From Halolactibacillus miurensis (GTDB lineage: Bacteria > Bacillota > Bacilli > Bacillales > Amphibacillaceae): a DNA stretch of 64,000 nt. How positions within the stretch are numbered: the stretch's first letter is position 1; each line of letters opens with the position of its first letter. This document shows, piece by piece, positions 1 to 8,405 of this stretch. The position numbers and the translations under genes are program-made. Location of the stretch: positions 62,001 to 126,000 of the forward strand of contig NZ_FPAI01000002.1 in the NCBI RefSeq assembly GCF_900116255.1, given 5' to 3'. The notes beneath the pieces were generated by a model that was given only the letters and a program-made list of their open reading frames with translations, did no database searches and was not told the DNA's origin.

Positions 1-78
1 TTTTAAGCAACATCAAGAAGATTGTGCGTGACAAAACGTAAAGCGTATGTAAAGATTAAAAAAGGTAAAAAAACTTAC

Positions 79-107
79 TTGACATTCCTATGCTTTATCA
101 GTAATAT
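79..107 (+). promoter_or_regulatory. SigA promoter of the hisS-aspS T-box transcript
   Basis: TTGACA at 79-84 and TAATAT at 102-107 are separated by exactly 17 bases. This is a near-consensus vegetative promoter, placed just upstream of the T-box leader, so transcription should start near 114. Confidence 0.8.
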
Positions 108-140
108 TATAAACAATTCAAACAATTTGATCGAATATCA

Positions 141-376
141 CCGATGATGAGAACAGTAGTTAAAAAGTGCGAATCAAGAGAGGGAGTTGCCTCGGCTGAA
201 ACAATTCCTATTTTGCGTTTTAATGAAGGACATCTCTGAGGTACTATATTGAAATGATAGTAAATATAGTCGCGAGCAGGCGTTATTGTGATAAGTGGAA
301 TACACGATTTTTGTATTCAACTAGGGTGGCAACACGGGTAATCGCTCGTCCCTTTCATAGGGAGGCGTTTTTTTTA
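141..376 (+). promoter_or_regulatory. T-box riboswitch of hisS-aspS
   Basis: This is a tRNA-sensing leader that controls readthrough into the synthetase operon. The AGTA element of stem I is at 155-158. An apical hairpin pairs GGAGTTG with CAATTCC. The T-box core AGGGTGGCAACACGGG is at 323-338. A terminator runs from about 343 to 375 (CGCTCGTCCCT opposed to AGGGAGGCG, then eight T). The specifier region at 225-234 reads GAAGGACATC; GAC (Asp, 229-231) is the likelier specifier and overlaps CAT (His, 231-233). Known T-box mechanism: uncharged cognate tRNA pairs with the specifier and with the bulge, stabilising the antiterminator. Which of the two tRNAs is sensed is inference. Confidence 0.92.
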
Positions 377-418
377 TGTCCAAATTGTAAAAATATACTA
401 ATTTAAGGGGAGATTTAC

Positions 419-1681
419 ATGATTCGTTTACCACGGGGAACGCAAGATATCTTGCCAGGAGAATCAGAGAAATGGCAATATGTCGAAGCAACATTTATTG
501 ATATATGTCGCCGGTTTAATTACCAAGAGATTCGGACACCTATTTTTGAACATACGGAACTATTCCAACGCGGAGTAGGAGATACGACCGATATCGTCCA
601 AAAAGAGATGTATACATTTGAAGATCGTGGGAATAGAAGTTTAACGCTTCGTCCAGAAGGTACCGCATCTGTCGTGCGTGCTTTTGTTCAAAATAAACTC
701 TATGGTTTAGCTAACCAACCGCAAAAACTTTTTTATAACGGACCAATGTTTCGTTATGAACGTCCGCAACAAGGACGGATGCGTCAATTTGTTCAACTCG
801 GTGTTGAAGCGCTCGGGAGTAAAGATCCGGCGATTGATGCAGAAGTGATTACACTGGCGATGACTTTCTATCAATCGTTAGGGCTTCATTCATTAAAGCT
901 CGTGATTAATTCATTAGGTGATAAAGAAAGTCGTGAGAATCATCGTCAAGCTTTAGTCAATCACTTTAGCCCTTACCGTGAGGAGTTATGTTCTGATTGT
1001 CAAACACGTCTTGATCAAAATCCACTCCGCGTACTTGATTGTAAAAAAGATCGCGATCACAAAGCAATGAAAGAGGCACCGAAAATCTTAGATTATTTGA
1101 CTGACGAGGCACGTGAATATTTTGACCAAGTCAAACAATATTTAGATGCTTCAGGTATTCGTTATGAAGTGGATAGTAACTTAGTTCGTGGGTTAGATTA
1201 TTATAACCACACGGCATTTGAGATTATGAGTGCGGCAGAAGGTTTTGGCGCGATCACAACCTTATCAGGTGGGGGACGTTATAACGGTTTAGTCGAAGAC
1301 TTAGACGGTCCAGAAACACCCGGTATTGGATTTGCTTTAAGTGTTGAGCGTCTCCTTATGGCACTTGAGAATGAAGGGATCACTTTACCCGTTAACGAAG
1401 GACTCGATGTTTATGTCGTTAGTTTAGGTGAATCCTCAAAAGTACCGGCTTATGCCTTGACGCAAAGATTACGAAAGAGTGGTCTATCGGTTGATAAAGA
1501 TTATTTAGATCGAAAAATGAAAGCTCAGTTTAAAGATGCCGACCGTAACCAAGCAAAGTTTGTCGTCGTACTCGGTGAAGAAGAAGTCAAACAACAACAA
1601 GCGACAGTAAAAGACATGGCAACAGGCGAACAAGAAATGGTCGCTTTTGATACGTTAGTCGATTATATTCAATCAAAATGA
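419..1681 (+). CDS. hisS: Histidyl-tRNA synthetase
   Basis: Class II aminoacyl-tRNA synthetase that charges tRNA-His in the cytoplasm. The 420-residue product has the usual bacterial length. Visible landmarks are the N-terminal [11 protein letters not shown], motif 2 around [14 protein letters not shown] (111-124), the histidine-A signature RGLDYYN (257-263), a glycine-rich SGGGRYNGL, and motif 3 [11 protein letters not shown] (302-312), followed by a C-terminal anticodon-binding domain. The start has AAGGGGAG at the right distance. It is the first gene of a two-gene operon with aspS, 14 bases upstream of it, under the T-box leader. Confidence 0.97.
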   Translation: MIRLPRGTQDILPGESEKWQYVEATFIDICRRFNYQEIRTPIFEHTELFQRGVGDTTDIVQKEMYTFEDRGNRSLTLRPEGTASVVRAFVQNKLYGLANQPQKLFYNGPMFRYERPQQGRMRQFVQLGVEALGSKDPAIDAEVITLAMTFYQSLGLHSLKLVINSLGDKESRENHRQALVNHFSPYREELCSDCQTRLDQNPLRVLDCKKDRDHKAMKEAPKILDYLTDEAREYFDQVKQYLDASGIRYEVDSNLVRGLDYYNHTAFEIMSAAEGFGAITTLSGGGRYNGLVEDLDGPETPGIGFALSVERLLMALENEGITLPVNEGLDVYVVSLGESSKVPAYALTQRLRKSGLSVDKDYLDRKMKAQFKDADRNQAKFVVVLGEEEVKQQQATVKDMATGEQEMVAFDTLVDYIQSK

Positions 1682-1695
1682 TAGGGGGATAAAAC

Positions 1696-3474
1696 ATGAC
1701 AGAGAAAAGACAACTTGCGGGAGAGCTAAGGCTTTCGGATGCTGGAAAACACGTGGTATTAAAAGGGTGGGTGCAAAAGCGCCGTGATTTAGGTGGCTTA
1801 ATCTTTATTGATTTACGTGATCGCAGTGGGATTGTTCAAGCAGTATTTACACCGGCTAAAAGTGAAGCAGCCCTTCAGATTGCAGAATCTGTCCGCAGTG
1901 AGTATGTGATTGAAGTACAAGGTGAAGTCGTTAAGCGTGATGATGCCACAATCAATGAAAAGATGGTCACAGGTGAGATTGAAGTGTTAGTAGAAGCGGT
2001 AACGGTTTTAAATGAAGCAAAGAATCCACCATTTACGGTATTAGATGGTGAGGATGTATCAGAAGATGTTCGCTTAAAATACCGTTACCTCGATTTACGT
2101 CGTGAGTCGATGCAACAAACGTTTAAGTTACGTCACCATGCCTCACAAGTCATGCGTTCTTTCTTAAATGACGAAGGTTATTTAGAAATGGAAACACCGA
2201 TGTTAACGAAAAGCACACCAGAAGGTGCCAGAGATTATCTTGTCCCATCACGTATTCATGAAGGTCACTTCTATGCGTTACCACAATCGCCACAGTTATT
2301 TAAACAGTTAATTATGGTCGCTGGTTTTGAACGTTACTTCCAATTTGCGCGTTGTTTCCGTGATGAAGATTTACGAGCAGACCGTCAACCTGAATTTACA
2401 CAAATTGATATTGAAACAAGTTTTATGTCTGAAGAAGAGATTATGGCGATGACAGAGCGCATGATGGCGCGTGTCATGAAAGAAGTAAAGGGTGTAGATT
2501 TATCATTACCACTGCCACGCCTAACGTATGATGACGCGATGAGTCGTTTTGGTTCAGATAAACCCGACACACGTTTTGGTTTAGAACTTGTTGACTTATC
2601 AGAAACAGTGAAAGAGGCCGGATTTAAAGTGTTTAAAGATGCGGTCGCTGGTGGCGGTAAGGTAAGTGCGATTAATGTCAGTGGCTTTGCGGACAAATTC
2701 TCACGTAAAGACATTGATAAACTTACCGACTATGTTAAAATTTACGGCGCAAAAGGTTTAGCTTGGCTCAAAGTAACAGCTGATGGTTTAACAGGTCCAA
2801 TCGCAAAATTCTTTGAAGCAGAAGAACAACAAGCGATTCAAACAGCCCTTGAAGCAAAGGATAATGATTTATTATTATTCGTTGCTGATAAAACATCTGT
2901 CGTGTATGATAGCCTAGGCGCATTACGTCAAAAAATTGCTAAAGACCTTGATCTCATTGATGAATCTGTCTTTAACTTCTTGTGGGTAACAGATTGGCCA
3001 TTACTTGAATACGATGCCGACCTCGGACGCTATTTTGCGGCACACCACCCGTTTACACTGCCACAAAAACAAGATATTGATAAACTTTCATCAGCACCAG
3101 AACAAGTGAAAGCTTCAGCTTATGACCTAGTGTTAAATGGTTTTGAGTTAGGTGGGGGATCGCTGCGTATTTATAAGAAAGACTTACAAGAGAAAATGTT
3201 TGAAGTATTAGGTTTCACAAAAGAAGAAGCGAACGAACAATTTGCCTTCCTCATGCAAGCACTGGAATACGGTGCCCCACCACATGGAGGGATTGCACTT
3301 GGTTTTGACCGATTAGTCATGTTACTGGCAGGTAAAACGAATCTGCGTGATACGATTTTATTCCCTAAAACAGCATCGGCATCGGATCCATTAACAAACG
3401 CACCAGGTACAGTAAGTGAGGCGCAATTAGACGAATTACATCTGCAACTTCAAGCGAAAAATTCGGAAGAATAA
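1696..3474 (+). CDS. aspS: Aspartyl-tRNA synthetase
   Basis: Class IIb synthetase that charges tRNA-Asp. The 592-residue product is of the bacterial type. It has an N-terminal OB-fold anticodon-binding domain (about 1-110), motif 2 [18 protein letters not shown] near 220-237, a bacterial insertion (GAD) domain in the middle, and motif 3 [15 protein letters not shown] near 531-545. The start follows the RBS AGGGGG. It is cotranscribed with hisS; the 6S RNA gene with its own promoter follows. Whether the enzyme is strictly Asp-specific or also charges tRNA-Asn cannot be told from the sequence. Confidence 0.97.
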   Translation: MTEKRQLAGELRLSDAGKHVVLKGWVQKRRDLGGLIFIDLRDRSGIVQAVFTPAKSEAALQIAESVRSEYVIEVQGEVVKRDDATINEKMVTGEIEVLVEAVTVLNEAKNPPFTVLDGEDVSEDVRLKYRYLDLRRESMQQTFKLRHHASQVMRSFLNDEGYLEMETPMLTKSTPEGARDYLVPSRIHEGHFYALPQSPQLFKQLIMVAGFERYFQFARCFRDEDLRADRQPEFTQIDIETSFMSEEEIMAMTERMMARVMKEVKGVDLSLPLPRLTYDDAMSRFGSDKPDTRFGLELVDLSETVKEAGFKVFKDAVAGGGKVSAINVSGFADKFSRKDIDKLTDYVKIYGAKGLAWLKVTADGLTGPIAKFFEAEEQQAIQTALEAKDNDLLLFVADKTSVVYDSLGALRQKIAKDLDLIDESVFNFLWVTDWPLLEYDADLGRYFAAHHPFTLPQKQDIDKLSSAPEQVKASAYDLVLNGFELGGGSLRIYKKDLQEKMFEVLGFTKEEANEQFAFLMQALEYGAPPHGGIALGFDRLVMLLAGKTNLRDTILFPKTASASDPLTNAPGTVSEAQLDELHLQLQAKNSEE

Positions 3475-3500
3475 TAGACTGTAACCCCTTACAAATTGGG

Positions 3501-3529
3501 TTGATTATCACACTGAACTGTGCTAAGAT
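3501..3529 (+). promoter_or_regulatory. Promoter of the 6S RNA gene
   Basis: TTGATT (3501-3506), 17-base spacer, TAAGAT (3524-3529) with an extended -10 TGC just before it. It lies directly upstream of the inferred 6S RNA 5' end at about 3536. Confidence 0.7.
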
Positions 3530-3535
3530 AATCTT

Positions 3536-3735
3536 ACAAGTTAATCCTGATGTGTTCGTTGAAAATCCAAATGTTTTGACCGAACATTTTAAAGTCGGGA
3601 GCCCAATGTTTTCTTGAGGATTACATGCCCCACTCGATTGAGGACTTAAGAGTCAAGAGACAGGGCACCCACCTGCCTAGAGCGGGTTCAAAACTTTCTA
3701 TTGAGACGGCACGATCGGGATTATCTTTATACATG
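3536..3735 (+). ncRNA. ssrS: 6S RNA (BsrA-type)
   Basis: 6S RNA binds sigma-A RNA polymerase by mimicking an open promoter, and damps transcription in stationary phase. Its terminal stem pairs AATCCTGAT (3543-3551) with ATCGGGATT (3714-3722). The interior contains sequence resembling known Bacillus 6S-1 RNA (GACCGAAC, AGTCGGGA, AATGTTTT, TTGAGGAT). Its own promoter lies upstream and an intrinsic terminator downstream. The position right after aspS is where bsrA sits in Bacillus subtilis. The exact mature ends are inferred from the pairing. Confidence 0.82.
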
Positions 3736-3742
3736 ATGATTA

Positions 3743-3770
3743 AAAGCTCACCCTCTGGGTGGGCTTTTTT
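3743..3770 (+). terminator. Intrinsic terminator after 6S RNA
   Basis: AAAGCTCACCC is followed by a short loop, the complementary GGGTGGGCTTT and a run of T. It ends the 6S RNA transcript. Confidence 0.85.
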
Positions 3771-3899
3771 ATGTTAAATCTTATAAAGCCACTGATCGCT
3801 ATCGATATTTCCTTAACTTAAGAAAAAAAGATACTTCAAAGATAGCGTTTTCTCTCTTAATCAAACATGTTACAGTTAATGGGTAGGGAGGAATTCAAT

Positions 3900-4523
3900 A
3901 TGAAAAAAAGACAGTTACATTGGTGGATAGTTGTTGGTGTTAGTGTACTAATGATTGGCTTGATTATCATTTATGTATGGTTTGATTATCATTCAGAGAG
4001 CGACTTAAACCTAGTAGAAGAAAAAGAAACAAATGACACGTTACGTCACCGAATAACGCAACTAGAAGGAGAAATCAGTCGATTAGATCAAGAAGTTTTT
4101 AATGCCAAAAATCAAAATGAAAGATTACAACAAGAAATTGACATCTACCTTGATCTTGATCAATATGCCAAAGAATATATACACGCTCTAATTGATCAAG
4201 ACATGGATGTGTTAGAAGAACTGACCTCGCCATCCTTGATGGTTTATAGTGATCGGATTGAAAAAACAGAAAATGGATCAATTGTGCCAGTGTATTTTGG
4301 CTTCTTGCGTCAAGATATCGAAGAGGTGGCATCGATTCAGATAGATCTGATTAACTTTGGTTACGCTAATCAGGGAGAATTTTTTCTTCAGTATGAATTA
4401 GTGGATCAATCCGGTGTCGCGTCACATGAGATGCACTTCTACTTTGACAAAGGACAAACACGTTGGCAAGTGAGGGATCTGGAACTAACAGAAATAGTTA
4501 GCAACAAAAAAGTATATGAGTGA
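3900..4523 (+). CDS. Unrecognised single-pass membrane protein with coiled coil
   Basis: No family is recognised. The 207-residue product starts with a short basic stretch, has one membrane segment (WWIVVGVSVLMIGLIIIYVWF, about 8-28), then a charged heptad-like coiled coil (about 40-85) and a C-terminal alpha/beta-looking region of about 120 residues, probably outside the membrane by the positive-inside rule. The start ATG at 3900 is chosen over the upstream ATG at 3867 because AGGGAGG lies 8 bases before it. It is convergent with the rsfA-family gene and shares a bidirectional terminator with it. It could be an envelope or sporulation accessory protein, but nothing shows a specific function. 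Confidence 0.75.
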   Translation: MKKRQLHWWIVVGVSVLMIGLIIIYVWFDYHSESDLNLVEEKETNDTLRHRITQLEGEISRLDQEVFNAKNQNERLQQEIDIYLDLDQYAKEYIHALIDQDMDVLEELTSPSLMVYSDRIEKTENGSIVPVYFGFLRQDIEEVASIQIDLINFGYANQGEFFLQYELVDQSGVASHEMHFYFDKGQTRWQVRDLELTEIVSNKKVYE

Positions 4524-4560
4524 AAGTGTATGAATAGTTTTATTATAAACGTTTTGTAAA

Positions 4561-4594
4561 AAAGACACGTCACCTGTTAGGGTAACGTGTCTTT
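4561..4594. terminator. Bidirectional terminator between convergent genes
   Basis: AAAGACACGT (4561-4570) opposes ACGTGTCTTT with T runs on both strands. It serves the gene ending at 4523 and overlaps the stop codon of the reverse-strand rsfA-family gene. Confidence 0.8.
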
Positions 4595-5159
4595 ATTTTG
4601 CGATGGATTGTAGATTGCCGTTTTTGTCCATGGTAAAGGTTTGTTGATCCGTTGGGTCAAGAACAACCATTTTTCTCGCTCGTTCCATAATAGAAATAAA
4701 CGTGTGATAGTCTTCTTCAACCGATGTGAGTTTTGTTTCAAGTTGATGCACGGTTTGTTCTAATTTCTTGTTATCGGACTTTAATTGTTCGATTACTTTG
4801 TCTTGCTCAGCGATAAGGTTTTGTTGCTTATCTGTATAGTGCCCTAGCCGTTCTAATAGTGTATGAATCTCTTTTGGTGCGTCTTTTGTCATTTTTGTTT
4901 TGACCATTGTTTTGTGTTGTCGTTGACTACGTAAGGTTGCGTGTCTGACTGTTTTGGCCTCACTAATCTCTTTTTGATACCGACTTCGTAGTTCTTTGTT
5001 CCAGCGGAAACCGCAAGCAGCCGGTGTTCGGTGCACTTCTTTTGCTACTAAATCAAACGCTTGTAACTGAGTTTCACCTGATTCAATATGCTTGAGCACC
5101 GTGTCCTTTAACAACAAGTCTTCTTCGTGGCTCCATGCGTCTTGGCGTAACTTTGTCAT
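4593..5159 (-). CDS. RsfA/GerR-family sporulation transcription regulator
   Basis: A Myb/SANT-like DNA-binding domain occupies residues about 1-60 (KLRQDAWSHEEDLLL, then CGFRWNKELRSRY), followed by a basic linker and a coiled coil (about 110-160). This architecture is that of RsfA and YlbO/GerR, which modulate sporulation gene expression in the forespore or mother cell. At 188 residues it is nearer in length to GerR than to the longer RsfA. A sigma-E-like promoter lies directly upstream, which also favours a mother-cell role. The paralogue assignment is inference. The RBS AAAGGA precedes the start. Confidence 0.8.
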   Translation of the reverse strand: MTKLRQDAWSHEEDLLLKDTVLKHIESGETQLQAFDLVAKEVHRTPAACGFRWNKELRSRYQKEISEAKTVRHATLRSQRQHKTMVKTKMTKDAPKEIHTLLERLGHYTDKQQNLIAEQDKVIEQLKSDNKKLEQTVHQLETKLTSVEEDYHTFISIMERARKMVVLDPTDQQTFTMDKNGNLQSIAK

Positions 5160-5193
5160 ATGAACATTCCTTTCTTATATCCTTGTTTTTACT

Positions 5194-5222
5194 AGTGTAT
5201 GTTGTAAGACTTGTAGATATAA
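5194..5222 (-). promoter_or_regulatory. Sigma-E-like promoter of the rsfA-family gene
   Basis: Read on the reverse strand: TTATATC (5222-5216), a 14-base spacer, then CATACACT (5201-5194). The -10 matches the sigma-E consensus CATACAMT fully and the -35 matches KMATATT at 5 of 7. The start codon is about 28 bases beyond the predicted transcription start. Confidence 0.6.
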
Positions 5223-5240
5223 GTAGTGTGTTCATGATCA

Positions 5241-6518
5241 CTAGTTTTTATTCAACGCTTTAATTTGTTCATGCATTTGTTTTAACGCACGTTCGAATTT
5301 TCCGGTTTCAATCGGTTGGTAATACTGCTTATGTTTAATTTTATCTGGTAAGTATTGTTGTTTCACGCGCGCACCAGGATAGTCATGCGGATATTTATAG
5401 CCAATGCCATGACCCATATGTTTAGCTCCTTGGTAGTGGCTATCTTTTAAATGATCAGGAACTTCTCCTGTATCCATTGACCGAATATCTTTTAAGGCGT
5501 GATCCAGTGCTTTATAAGCCGCATTGGATTTTGGTGATAGGGCAAGTTCTACCGTAATTGACGCAAGTGGAATGCGTGCTTCCGGAAAACCGACCCGCTC
5601 AGCTGCTTCAATCGCATGAAGCGTTCGTGGTCCTGCTTGCGGATTGCCAAGGCCGATATCTTCATAAGCAATCACGGTTAAGCGCCGGGCGATACTATCT
5701 AAGTCACCTGCTTCAATTAAACGCGCCAAGTAATGCAGAGCTGCATCGACATCACTGCCGCGGATCGATTTTTGCAGGGCAGATAGGACATCATAATGAT
5801 GGTCACCATCTTTGTCATGGGTGAAGCTTTTTTTCTGCATGCACTGTTCGGCGACATTTAAATCAATAACGATGATGCCTTCACTGTTCTTAGCGGTAGA
5901 ATAAGCCGCGAGCTCTAACCCGTTTAAAGCGGCACGCAAATCACCCCTTGAACTGTCCGCAAAATGAAGAAGGGCGTCATCGGTTACTTGAAGCGGCATC
6001 TCGCCAAGGCCTTTTTTCCGGTCATGAATGGCCCGGTTCAAGGCATCTAATACATCCGTCTTCGTAAGGGCTTGTAGTTCAAATAGGTGTACTCTGCTTC
6101 TAATCGCCGGATTGATGGCGTGGTAAGGGTTACTTGTCGTACAGCCAATTAATGTGATGAGGTTACTTTCAACATGCGGCAGTAAATAATCTTGTTTGGC
6201 TTTATCTAATCGGTGCACCTCATCCATAATCACCACGAGGTTACCGTGCATTTTTGCCTCTTCAATCGCAATTTCAATATCTTTCTTTTTATCAATCACC
6301 GCATTTAATACTTTGTAGCGTAATCCGAGTGTCGCTGAGAGCGCCATTGCCATCGATGTTTTACCGGTACCTGGTGGACCGTATAGAATCATCGAACTTA
6401 AACGATTGGCATCAACCATACGGCGGATCATGTTTCCTTCCCCAATCAAGTGTTGTTGTCCGATTATATCTGTCATGTGTTCAGGTCTTAAGCGATAGGC
6501 GAGAGGTTGTGTGGCCAT
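5241..6518 (-). CDS. rarA: Replication-associated recombination protein RarA (MgsA)
   Basis: Clamp-loader-like AAA+ ATPase that acts at stalled replication forks. The 425-residue product carries Walker A GPPGTGKT (47-54), Walker B VVIMDEVHRLD (about 95-105), sensor sequence IGCTTSNPYHAINPAIRSR and the C-terminal MgsA oligomerisation region with HYQGAKHMGHGIGYKYPHD. The start follows AAAGGAG on the reverse strand. It lies about 80 bases upstream of the rsfA-family gene on the same strand and is divergent from cymR. The length is normal for the family. Confidence 0.96.
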   Translation of the reverse strand: MATQPLAYRLRPEHMTDIIGQQHLIGEGNMIRRMVDANRLSSMILYGPPGTGKTSMAMALSATLGLRYKVLNAVIDKKKDIEIAIEEAKMHGNLVVIMDEVHRLDKAKQDYLLPHVESNLITLIGCTTSNPYHAINPAIRSRVHLFELQALTKTDVLDALNRAIHDRKKGLGEMPLQVTDDALLHFADSSRGDLRAALNGLELAAYSTAKNSEGIIVIDLNVAEQCMQKKSFTHDKDGDHHYDVLSALQKSIRGSDVDAALHYLARLIEAGDLDSIARRLTVIAYEDIGLGNPQAGPRTLHAIEAAERVGFPEARIPLASITVELALSPKSNAAYKALDHALKDIRSMDTGEVPDHLKDSHYQGAKHMGHGIGYKYPHDYPGARVKQQYLPDKIKHKQYYQPIETGKFERALKQMHEQIKALNKN

Positions 6519-6668
6519 GTAAAAACTCCTTTAATACAAAATTTTCTGCTTCATTTCGAATGACTTGACGTCGTATGACGGTTTCATATAAAATATACTA
6601 CATTTGTAGGAATTAATATAGTGAACTGTTTAATGAGTTCGAAGACATGGCAAGTCGAAGCGTCTTCA

Positions 6669-6677
6669 TGATATAAT
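6669..6677 (+). promoter_or_regulatory. Extended -10 promoter of cymR
   Basis: TGATATAAT is a perfect extended -10 element, 35 bases before the cymR start codon, with no good -35. A second candidate (TTGACG 6565-6570, TATAAA 6587-6592, 16-base spacer) lies further upstream. Confidence 0.6.
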
Positions 6678-6711
6678 GACAACAGAAACAAACGACTAGG
6701 AGTGTTAATCG

Positions 6712-7131
6712 ATGAAGATTTCAACGAAAGGACGTTACGGGTTAACCGTGATGATTGTCCTAAGTAAACATTACGGAGAAGGCCCGGTGTCTTTAAAAAA
6801 GATTGCAGAAGAACATGACTTAAGTGAGCATTACTTAGAACAGTTAGTCCCGCCCTTACGCAATGCTGGACTTGTAAAAAGCGTGAGAGGCGCCTATGGT
6901 GGTTATAAACTCGCAAAACCGGCTCATGAGATTACGGCTGGTGATGTGATTCGTATATTAGAAGGACCGATTACCCCAGTTGAAGGAATCGAAGACGAAA
7001 GTCCAGAAAAACAACACCTATGGATTCAGATTCGTGATGCGGTTAAAAATGTCTTAGATACAACAACACTCGATGATTTAGCTACTTATAAAGAAACAGG
7101 AGAAAATGAACCGTATATGTTCTATATTTAA
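6712..7131 (+). CDS. cymR: Rrf2-family regulator CymR (cysteine metabolism repressor)
   Basis: Winged-helix repressor that, in Bacillus, forms a complex with cysteine synthase CysK and represses cysteine and sulfur-uptake genes. The 139-residue product begins with the Rrf2 hallmark MKISTKGRYGLTVMI, has the recognition region LSEHYLEQLVPPLR and the wing VRGAYGGYKLAKP. The C-terminal region contains no cysteines, so it does not look like an iron-sulfur IscR. It lies immediately upstream of the cysteine desulfurase gene, as in Bacillus subtilis, and is probably cotranscribed with it. Confidence 0.92.
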   Translation: MKISTKGRYGLTVMIVLSKHYGEGPVSLKKIAEEHDLSEHYLEQLVPPLRNAGLVKSVRGAYGGYKLAKPAHEITAGDVIRILEGPITPVEGIEDESPEKQHLWIQIRDAVKNVLDTTTLDDLATYKETGENEPYMFYI

Positions 7132-7148
7132 GAGAGAGGATGAAGAAG

Positions 7149-8297
7149 ATGGAGGCTTTATATTTTGACCATGCGGCGACTACCCCGCTTCATCCGGATG
7201 TCGCATCAACAATGTCCAACGCTTTAACTGAAGCCTTTGGTAATCCGTCAAGTATTCATCAATTGGGGCGGCTGTCAAGAAAAATAGTAGATGAAGCAAG
7301 AACGGTCATTGCCAAGTCACTCGGGGCAAATGATAAAGACATTATTTTCACAAGTGGTGGAACAGAAGCGGATAACTTAGCGATCATCGGTACAGCGTTA
7401 AAACATCAAGACAAAGGGAAACATATTATTACCTCAGCCATTGAACACCATGCGGTGTTAGATAGTTGTCACTACTTAGAAACGCTTGGATTTACTGTGA
7501 CCTATTTACCGGTAGATGAAACCGGTGTTGTGGGGGTAGAGGCTGTAAAAGAGGCGCTGACAGACGAAACGATTCTTGTCTCTGTCATGATGGTGAATAA
7601 CGAGGTCGGAACGATTCAACCGATCAAAGCGATGGGTGAGCTGTTAGAAGACCATCAAGCGTTATTTCATACCGATGCGGTCCAAGCATACGGTATTATG
7701 CCACTTGATGTGGAGGCGTTACACGTTGATTTATTAACCGTTACCGCTCATAAAATTAACGGACCAAAAGGGATAGGGGCACTTTATAAACGCCGAGAGG
7801 TTAAATTGCAGCCGCTCTTTTTTGGGGGCGATCAGGAACGAAAGCGTCGTCCAGGAACCGAGAACTTACCCGGTATCGCCGGGTTTAAACAGGCGGTTGA
7901 ACTATTTTTAGGTGAAGAATTAAACCGTCAGGCACGTTTCAAACAGTTAAAAGCACTATTTGAACAAGAGCTAACAACCATCGATAACATTGTCATCAAT
8001 GGTGATGAGAAAAAGGTTAGTCCACTGATTTGTAATGTGAGTTTCTTAGGTACGCGCATTGAGCAAGTGTTAATGAATTTAGATTTAGACGGGGTGTTTG
8101 TTTCATCGGGTAGCGCATGTACGGCGGGGGCGATGACGTCCTCACATGTCTTAAAGGCGATGTACGGTGAACAAGATGAACGTACGTTGAGTGCGATCCG
8201 ATTTAGTTTTGGTCTTCATCATACAGAACAGGCGATGATTGAGGTTACAAAGCGTGTCAAACAAACAATTGAACGGTTAAGAAAGCTATCTGAATAA
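7149..8297 (+). CDS. yrvO: Cysteine desulfurase (YrvO/NifS type)
   Basis: PLP enzyme that takes sulfur from cysteine as a persulfide; in Bacillus YrvO supplies MnmA for tRNA 2-thiolation. N-terminal YFDHAATTPLHPDV, a PLP lysine in TAHKINGPKG (near residue 200), and the catalytic cysteine in SSGSACTAGAMTSSH (near 322) are all visible. The ATG at 7149 is preferred to the one at 7140 because AGAGAGG directly abuts 7140 but is correctly spaced from 7149. The usual partner mnmA is not adjacent here: a foreign-looking gene intervenes. Confidence 0.93.
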   Translation: MEALYFDHAATTPLHPDVASTMSNALTEAFGNPSSIHQLGRLSRKIVDEARTVIAKSLGANDKDIIFTSGGTEADNLAIIGTALKHQDKGKHIITSAIEHHAVLDSCHYLETLGFTVTYLPVDETGVVGVEAVKEALTDETILVSVMMVNNEVGTIQPIKAMGELLEDHQALFHTDAVQAYGIMPLDVEALHVDLLTVTAHKINGPKGIGALYKRREVKLQPLFFGGDQERKRRPGTENLPGIAGFKQAVELFLGEELNRQARFKQLKALFEQELTTIDNIVINGDEKKVSPLICNVSFLGTRIEQVLMNLDLDGVFVSSGSACTAGAMTSSHVLKAMYGEQDERTLSAIRFSFGLHHTEQAMIEVTKRVKQTIERLRKLSE

Positions 8298-8405
8298 AAA
8301 GCGTGAATATGATGATTTTGGTTTTTATTCATTTATTTGTAGGTTTTTGGTAAAAGTGCATAATTGTAGAAGTTGATTCGGGTTAGTAAATTAAATGGAG
8401 GGTGT

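Noticed and set aside
1-60. Possible tail of an upstream coding gene
   Set aside because: Two frames give short readable tails ending at stops near 30 and 42, but neither shows a recognisable C-terminus, so no gene is called.
2385-2714. Reverse-strand open frame inside aspS
   Set aside because: It is a shadow of the aspS frame, is serine/leucine rich and lacks a ribosome-binding site.
8298-8405. Attachment site or insertion-sequence remnant beside the metallopeptidase gene
   Set aside because: No terminal inverted repeats, target duplication or transposase fragment could be seen on either side of the gene.
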